Assembly (NCBI RefSeq): GCF_900549175.1
Contig: NZ_URNN01000128.1
Span: 1 to 9,931, forward strand
Source of the DNA: an uncultured Prevotella sp.
GTDB lineage: Bacteria; Bacteroidota; Bacteroidia; Bacteroidales; Bacteroidaceae
DNA length: 9,931 bases
Direction of reading: 5' to 3'
The notes under the pieces were generated by a model that searched no databases, was not told where the DNA came from, and saw only the letters and a program-made list of their open reading frames with translations. The position numbers were made by a program, and so were the translations under genes. How positions within the stretch are numbered: position 1 is the first letter of the stretch; the number at the start of each line of letters is the position of its first letter. Below, piece after piece: positions 1 through 5,600 of this stretch.

Positions 1-204
1 TCACGCTATCATGCAATGGTAGGGGCAGAACTTGTTTTTGCCCGCCACACAAAAACAACCTGCTTCATATTATATGCGGTCAAAGACAAGACTATGACCC
101 TACCATTGATACGATATCAGGAGGCACGTATTCCTTATCCATCACTCCAAATGTCGGATGAGCCCCCCAAAAAAATAATTATGAGTCCACTTCAAAAAGA
201 ATAT
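1..204. other. Unassigned region with nested inverted repeats
   Basis: I recognise no gene here. A plus-strand frame is open from the window edge, but it runs on antisense through the toxin relic and its product matches nothing I know. A minus-strand frame of about 35 codons, ending near base 9, is likewise unrecognised. The visible structure is a perfect 11-bp inverted repeat (14-24 with 98-108) that continues imperfectly to about 1-24 with 98-121, enclosing a perfect 9-bp hairpin (32-40 with 50-58, 9-base loop). The homology of the neighbouring toxin gene breaks off near base 240, so this stretch may be the edge of an inserted or recombined segment. That is inference. Confidence 0.35.
14..108. 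repeat. Inverted repeat enclosing a second hairpin
   Basis: CAATGGTAGGG at 14-24 is the exact reverse complement of CCCTACCATTG at 98-108. Inside it, TTGTTTTTG at 32-40 pairs with CAAAAACAA at 50-58. No T-run follows on either strand, so it does not look like an intrinsic terminator. It could be the end of a small mobile element, a structured RNA, or chance. Confidence 0.4.
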
Positions 205-498
205 CTAAAGAATACCTTTCAAGGTAGTTTTGTATGCGATCGGCTGGAAGTATCTTTCGAAATCGAAATCTTCGTCGGGAGCCAGGAGAGAGAAGTCCAT
301 GTCCTCGCTGAATCGCTGAAGACCGTGGAAGATACGGAGACAGGTGCCACCGTAGAAAGCGGCCACGTCAAAAAAGCCTCCATTGTAGAGCCCAGAAAGG
401 ATAACCTGCTGGTTGACCTCAAAGATTGCGTTCCGTCTCTGCAACTCCGTTGACTGCTCGTAGGCGGCAAGCATAGTGTCATAAATGGCGTTTTTCAT
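205..498 (-). pseudogene. Truncated AbiEii-family nucleotidyltransferase toxin
   Basis: This is the N-terminal third of a type IV toxin-antitoxin toxin of the AbiEii/AbiGii nucleotidyltransferase family. Members are DNA polymerase beta-fold enzymes, usually around 200-300 residues, encoded behind their AbiEi antitoxin. Seen in the sequence: the family signature GGTCLR at residues 50-55, followed by the RFSEDMDFSL block at about 62-71, whose D66-x-D68 pair would bind metal. The similarity I recognise stops around residue 87 (after FQPI), and about ten unrelated codons follow before a stop at 205-207. The later helical domain and remaining motifs are therefore missing, and the product is unlikely to be active. 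The start ATG (496-498) overlaps the stop of the antitoxin relic in an ATGA arrangement, as expected for a translationally coupled pair. Family assignment is firm. The cause of the truncation (insertion or recombination near base 240) is inferred. Confidence 0.85.
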
Positions 499-791
499 CG
501 TTTCAACTGCTCTGCATATACCGCTTCAGGTATCAGGCCATAGTAACGCAAAGTCGATGACATTGAGACATACGACGGGGCATAAAGATGATTGGCTATC
601 AGCTCGGACGAAAGCATCCGCCCCGTCAGTTCCGGATTGCAGACGTACAGTCCCTTCTTGATACGCACAATCTGCCCTTCCCGCTCAAGCAGCCTGAGTT
701 TTTGGTTTCCGCGCTTGATTTGCGGAAAGAGTGATGCCACGGCCGAAGCCGTAACGGGAATGTTGCCAAAGTGTTACAATGGATTGTTCAT
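495..791 (-). pseudogene. Broken AbiEi-family antitoxin
   Basis: This is the remnant of the DNA-binding antitoxin that pairs with AbiEii and represses its own operon. The natural start appears to be ATG at 789-791. It reads MNNPL, then a TAA stop at 774-776 (codon 6), and resumes in the same frame with HFGNIPVTASAVASLFPQIK, the usual beginning of the family's winged helix-turn-helix. The frame then stays open to 495. The only open start after the nonsense codon is GTG at 738-740, which would drop the first helix of the DNA-binding domain. The C-terminal half is also absent. Bacteroidales homologues usually run to about 200 residues, whereas this frame ends soon after LRYYGLIPEAVY with a few codons (AEQLKR) and a stop overlapping the toxin start. 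The preserved ATGA overlap suggests an internal deletion that left the gene's very end in place. A functional antitoxin is unlikely. Confidence 0.82.
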
Positions 792-795
792 GGTG

Positions 796-803
796 CAAAG
801 ATA
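796..803 (-). promoter_or_regulatory. -7 promoter box of the abiE relic
   Basis: Read on the minus strand this is TATCTTTG, a full match to the Bacteroidetes -7 consensus TAnnTTTG. It lies five bases upstream of the ATG at 791, so the transcript would begin at or within a few bases of the start codon, giving a leaderless or nearly leaderless message. No clear TTTG -33 box is seen at the expected spacing. That space is filled by one arm of the inverted repeat at 803-859. Confidence 0.65.
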
Positions 804-859
804 GCAAAATTTTGAATAGAAAAGTATTTTATAATTGCTTTTCTATTCAAAATTTTGCT
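803..859. promoter_or_regulatory. Perfect 22-bp inverted repeat, probable AbiEi operator
   Basis: Bases 803-824 are the exact reverse complement of 838-859, with a 13-base AT-rich spacer (825-837). Each arm contains the 10-bp palindrome CAAAATTTTG (805-814 and 848-857). The proximal arm touches the -7 box at 796-803 and covers the -33 to -7 interval, so a protein bound there would block RNA polymerase. AbiEi antitoxins are known, from the Streptococcus agalactiae protein, to bind a pair of inverted repeats of about 23 bp in the abiE promoter cooperatively and to repress it. Size, layout and position fit that role closely. Alternatives are the site of another regulator or a strong cruciform. 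There is no T-run to make it a terminator. Confidence 0.7.
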
Positions 860-943
860 GTTTTCATCGTTAAGCAGAGCTTCATAAACACCTTACAACA
901 TGGTTCTGAACACTCTAAAGCATATCATATAACTCTGTCCTCA

Positions 944-2494
944 TCACTCTGAGCTCTGACTTAATGAAGGCAGCACCTGGTTTATACCCTGCTCGCGGTG
1001 GCAGATGTGCACCTCCACACCATACTTGCTGTTGATGTATTCGGCAAGATGCTGGGCGGAATAGACGCTGCGGTGCTGGCCTCCGGTGCAGCCGAATGAA
1101 AACATCAGACTGGTGAAACCGCGCTGGACATAACGGCGCACGTGGGCGTCGGCCAGACGGTATACGCTGTCGAGGAAGGTCAGTATCTCACCGTCGTCCT
1201 CGAGAAAGCGGATGACCGGCTCGTCAAGTCCCGTGAGCTTCTTGTACGGCTCGTAGCGGCCGGGATTGTGCGTCGAGCGGCAGTCGAAGACATAGCCACC
1301 GCCGTTGCCGCTCTCGTCCTCAGGAATGCCCTTGCGGTAAGAGAAACTGAACACGCGCACCACGAGCGGCCCCTTGCCGTCATACTTCGAGAACGTGGCC
1401 GGGCCGTCGTTGGGATGAGCCTCGTAGATGTTTGTAGTGGCTGTGCGGTAGCCGTCGGCACGCGTGAGCGCAGGCTGCTCTATGCGGGCGAACTGGGGCA
1501 ATTCGGTCAGACGGCGTAGCATGTCCGTCATATACGAATACGGGAAACAGTCGAGGGCAAGCAGTTCGCGCAGATTCTGTATGGCGGGCGGGATGGACTC
1601 TATGAAATGCTTCTTCTGCTCGAAATAGCCGCGGAAGCCGTATGCACCGAGCACCTGAAGCGTGCGGAAGAGTACGAACAGGCTCAGGCGGTTGACAAAA
1701 TGGCGCACGGGCGGCACCTCAGTGTAATTACGGAGCGCCTCGTAATACTCCTTCACAAGCTCGCGGCGCAACTTGTGCGGATAGCGGGCCGAAGCCTGCC
1801 AGAGGAACGAGGCGAGATCGTAATAATAGGGTCCGCGGCGACCGCCCTGAAAGTCGATGAAATAAGGATTGCCGGCGGTGTCGAGCATCACGTTGCGCGC
1901 CTGAAAATCGCGGTAGAGGAAACTGTCGGCATGTTCCGCCGTAAGGTCCTTGGCGAAAAGGCGGAAGTCGGCCTCGAGTTTCAGCTCATGGAAATCGAGT
2001 TCTGTGGCTTTCAGAAAACAATACTTGAAATAGTTCAGGTCGAAGAGCACGCTGTCCATGTCAAACTCCGGCTGCGGATAACACTGCGAGAAGTCAAGCC
2101 CGCGCGCTCCGCGAATCTGTATGTTGGGCAGCTGGCGGATAGTGCGTACGAGCAGTTCGCGCTCACTTACCGTATACCGCCCGCCGGCGGCACGTCCCGC
2201 GGCCAGTGCGTCAAAGAGTGACACGGAGCCAAGGTCGGTCTGGAGATAACGCTGCTCGTCATCGCTCACGGCAAGCACCGACGGCACCGGCAGCTGACGG
2301 TGAGTGAAGTGGCGGCACAGTGAGATGAACGCATGGTTCTCGTCGCGGCTCGTGCCTATCACGCCTATCACCGACACTCCGTCGGCCGATGTCAGCCGGT
2401 AATACTCGCGGTTGCTGCCCGCCCCCGCTATGCGACTGATGCCGGCGGGTTCTGCGCCGGACCAGTTCTTATACAGTTCAAGAAGTTTCTCCAT
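944..2494 (-). CDS. AmgK-like phosphotransferase fused to a RapZ C-terminal domain
   Basis: A 516-residue cytoplasmic protein with no signal peptide. Residues 1 to about 310 form an aminoglycoside-phosphotransferase-fold kinase: a nucleotide-binding loop GAGSNREYYRL (24-34), a catalytic loop YRDFQARN (194-201, with D196 and N201), and the metal-binding DFQ (214-216) followed by GPYYYDLASFL. DFQ with this surrounding pattern resembles AmgK-type anomeric amino-sugar (MurNAc/GlcNAc) kinases more than antibiotic-resistance enzymes. After a linker, residues 376-500 match the RapZ C-terminal domain, with FDCRSTHNPGR (403-413) and GCTGGQHRSVYSAQHLAEY (468-486). In E. coli that domain senses glucosamine-6-phosphate and binds RNA. 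Here the RapZ N-terminal P-loop ATPase domain is replaced by the kinase. A role linking amino-sugar phosphorylation to cell-wall precursor supply is inference. No MurU-like partner is in the window. The start ATG at 2492-2494 is supported by the promoter just upstream; another ATG five bases earlier is out of frame. Transcription is independent of the adhesin gene, which has its own terminator. Confidence 0.88.
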   Translation of the reverse strand: MEKLLELYKNWSGAEPAGISRIAGAGSNREYYRLTSADGVSVIGVIGTSRDENHAFISLCRHFTHRQLPVPSVLAVSDDEQRYLQTDLGSVSLFDALAAGRAAGGRYTVSERELLVRTIRQLPNIQIRGARGLDFSQCYPQPEFDMDSVLFDLNYFKYCFLKATELDFHELKLEADFRLFAKDLTAEHADSFLYRDFQARNVMLDTAGNPYFIDFQGGRRGPYYYDLASFLWQASARYPHKLRRELVKEYYEALRNYTEVPPVRHFVNRLSLFVLFRTLQVLGAYGFRGYFEQKKHFIESIPPAIQNLRELLALDCFPYSYMTDMLRRLTELPQFARIEQPALTRADGYRTATTNIYEAHPNDGPATFSKYDGKGPLVVRVFSFSYRKGIPEDESGNGGGYVFDCRSTHNPGRYEPYKKLTGLDEPVIRFLEDDGEILTFLDSVYRLADAHVRRYVQRGFTSLMFSFGCTGGQHRSVYSAQHLAEYINSKYGVEVHICHREQGINQVLPSLSQSSE

Positions 2495-2502
2495 ATCATG
2501 TG

Positions 2503-2533
2503 CAAAGGTAACACAAACAAAGAAAAGAACAAA
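2503..2533 (-). promoter_or_regulatory. Promoter of the kinase-RapZ fusion gene
   Basis: On the minus strand, TTTG (2530-2533) is followed after 19 bases by TACCTTTG (2503-2510). This matches the Bacteroidetes -33 TTTG / -7 TAnnTTTG consensus with ideal spacing. The expected transcription start is only about five bases before the ATG at 2494, so the leader is a few bases at most and no Shine-Dalgarno site is possible. It begins directly after the terminator of the preceding gene. Confidence 0.8.
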
Positions 2534-2545
2534 ACATGTAACAAA

Positions 2546-2584
2546 GAAAAAACCGCCGAACCCCTGTAATTGGGATTCGGCGGT
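2546..2584 (-). terminator. Intrinsic terminator of the 1398-residue surface protein gene
   Basis: On the minus strand, ACCGCCGAATCCC (from 2584 down to 2572) pairs with GGGGTTCGGCGGT (2564-2552). This gives a GC-rich 13-bp stem with one mismatch and a 7-base loop, followed at once by a run of T (2551-2546). It lies about 50 bases after the stop codon at 2632. The geometry is that of a classic Rho-independent terminator in the direction of the surrounding genes. Confidence 0.88.
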
Positions 2585-2631
2585 AATAATATAGTTTCAA
2601 ACGAATGTCTTTGTCGTGCAATGCGAAGCCA

Positions 2632-5600
2632 TTACTTCACAACCACCTTCTTGCCGTTCTTGATAACTACGCCCTTGAAGCTGTCGTTAACTTTCTGGCC
2701 GGCGAGGTTGTAAGCGGGAGCGTTGTCATTTGTTTCTACAGCAACAGAGCTGATGCCGTCAACCACACCGATGGTGAATACATTGGAAGCGACAGACTCG
2801 CCCTTGTCGTAAACCACGGTAACAACATAGTTGTATGTGCCGTCGGGCATGTAACCGTCTGCGAAGCTTGGCTCGGCAACAGGCTCTCTATTGAGCTTCA
2901 CACCGTCGCGGTAGATGTTGTAACCCACGAGCGAGAGGTCGCCGAAGCCTTCGTATGCCTCGTATGTCACATCGTCAACCATCAGCATGAAGCTGCCTGT
3001 AGCGCATGAGCGGATGGCGAAATACTTGGCTCCTGCGGGCAACTGGGCTGTATACTCAGTCCACTCTCCGGGAACAACCACTGCGTCGTTCACCTTGATG
3101 AAGTCGGCAGGACTCTTGCTGCCAGTAGAATAGTAAACCTCTATCTGCTCGGGATATTCTGCTGAATAGCTCCTTGCATAGAACGAAACGGTCTGTGCGT
3201 TGCCTGTCAGTTCGGGTGAGATGGCCCAGTCATCAGTCTGACCGTCATCATAACGGAACATTGCTGCGAGATACTTTGTGCCTGAGTGAGCGGCAAACGT
3301 CTGGTTCCATACAGCGTCATCAGCAACGTCATGTACCCAGAACGACTGCTTGCTTTGGATTACTTCCACTCCGTCTACAGAGAAGCTTGTACCCTGGAAT
3401 CCTCCAACCTCTGCACCGTCAACGTCAACGAATGTCCAGTTGCCGGCAGATGCAGTGAAGCCGTCGTAGCTCTCGAAGTCATCCGTAATGGTTGCCGGTA
3501 CGGGAACACCCATTTCCGGCTCGCTCCATGTCAGGTTCACATAGTTTCCGTTCTGAGCACCTGCAAGGTCGGTAACAGCAGGATAGTTGGTAGTCTTTAT
3601 GGTTGTCTTCACCGTAGCTGTGGTGTTGTTGGCCTTATCGGCATCAGCGTCAAACTCGACAACGGCCTTCCACTCCAGCGATGCGGGAGTCATCACATTG
3701 GTGGCGTAGGTATATTCAAATGTTGTCGTGGCGTTGCTCTCGAGAGCCGTTCCGGGGATAGACTCAACCTTGGCATCGTTGCAGTAGATGTCAACAGTGT
3801 AAGCACCGGCCTCGGCCGTCGTGCTACCCTGATTCTCAACAGTAACGTTTACAAGTACATTGTCGCCGGCATTGATTCTCGGTGTAGCTGTGATATTCTT
3901 TGCCACGAGGTTGTTATCAAGCTGGTTGAACACTCGGATGTTGTCAATGAACGCGCTGCCGGCAGCAGAGAATGTACCGGTGATAATCACGCGAACCCAG
4001 TCTTCGTTGGCAAATTCAACCAAAGATACTGTAGCCGGAGCGAAGTCTGCACCTGCTGTGAATGTGGCAACATTATCCTTCACGCCCTTAGGAGTGATTA
4101 CAGATACTGTAAGCTGAGCGACAGCATCGCCCGAGTAATCGAACGTAAATACAGGATTGACAGCTCCGGCAAGAGCAATCTTTCCAGACTCCAACGTCAT
4201 CCAGCCGGCTGTCTCGGCAGCCATCAGCAGGCAACTGCCGTCACCGTCGGAAGAATTTTCTCCAAGATAGAGACCTCCGTCAAGGTATTGGTTATTTGCG
4301 TCACAAGATGTTCCCCACCAGTAAGAGAGTTTGGCTTCTGCCGCTGACTCGAATACCGGCATCTGATATGGAGCACCAGTTACTACGGCTCCGTATGTAT
4401 CATCCGATTCGCCAGTGGTGTTTTCAGCAGTAACGGCAAAGTAGGTAAAGCCCTGCTCACCGCTGTTGGTGTCATACACTACATTGGCCGAAGTCTCGGT
4501 CAGTCCTGTTGCGTAAGGATTGGCATAATCCGTCGACGGTAATGTCATACCCCAGAACTCAACCATCTCAACGGGATAGATGTTGTACTTGAAGTCTGCG
4601 GGATTGATGATATAACCCTCGGCACCCTTGGTAGGAGCTTCCCAAGCGATATCTACAGAACCGCTCTTGTCGGCAACGGTGATATTGTTTACCACATCAG
4701 GCGTGTCGTAGCCGATGTATGCCTTAAGAGTGGCTGCTTCACCGGTCTTGTCTGCGTAAGAAGCGACAACAGAATAAGTATAGTAACCTGCCGCTTCCAC
4801 TGCATCCTCGAATGAAACCGTCTCGCCGGCAGCCTTTGTCTCAGACTTGATTTCCTCGCCATCGCGCTTAACTACAACTGTAACAGGCTCGGTGATGGCA
4901 GCGCCGCCTACGGTCTGTGTCGGAACGGTGAACGAAACGGTGGCCTTGTTTGCACCCTGTGCGTCGGCAACGACAGCAAGGTCGCTGACTGTTGCGGGAA
5001 CTGAAGCGTCAAGCTCGGCAACGGAGAAATTGTCTACATAGAGATAGAACTTGTCCTTGTCAGAGATGGCGTGAACAGCGATGAAATAAACGCCGTCTTC
5101 GCTAACGGAGAACTCGTTATTGCTGATGTTGATGAACTCCTTGGTTGCCACCACAGTAGCATCTATCACGGGAATTGTCAGCTGGGAAACCTTGGCCACC
5201 TTACCGGCAACAACCTCCATACGCTCCGGATAATTCTCGTTATAAGAAGCGGCATCAAGAGAAACCTTATATTTCGTACCAGCCTTCAGTTCAACGCCCG
5301 GGAACACGAGATAGTCATCGGCTGCGTTTGAAGTGTTCCACTTATAACGTGCAGCAGTGTTTCCTGTCGTGCTGTTCTTGTCGATTGTGAATGTGCTATT
5401 GTCTTCATTTGCGTCATATATGGCGGCCTGTGCCTGCTCTGCCTCTGTCTCGAATGTGTTGGCATAGGGAAGTGCGGCAGTCAGGTCGGTGATTACCGGC
5501 TCCTCATAAACAGCCTCTTCTGCGCTGATAACAACATTGGCAAACCAATCGAGATAAAAAATCTTAAATGAACTGGCATTGATAAGAACATCGTCAACGA

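Noticed and set aside
16..453. Plus-strand open frame of 145 codons at the left edge
   Set aside because: Its second half is antisense to the clear AbiEii catalytic core. The first half resembles nothing I recognise and has no promoter or ribosome-site support.
803..859. Inverted repeat as an intrinsic terminator for the kinase gene
   Set aside because: The stem is AT-rich, has no T-run directly after it on the minus strand, and lies over 80 bases beyond the stop codon at 944. Its position at the abiE promoter fits an operator better.
1607..2221. Plus-strand open frame of 204 codons
   Set aside because: It is antisense to the kinase domain, whose catalytic motifs fix the real frame. It is explained by GC-rich codon use.
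944..2494. Kinase domain as an aminoglycoside resistance enzyme
   Set aside because: The fold is shared, but the DFQ motif, the sequence around the catalytic loop and the RapZ fusion point to amino-sugar metabolism rather than antibiotic modification.
3286..4347. Long plus-strand open frame of 353 codons
   Set aside because: It lies wholly antisense to the surface protein gene, whose minus-strand product has coherent domains, a signal peptide and a terminator. The plus-strand product has no recognisable motif.
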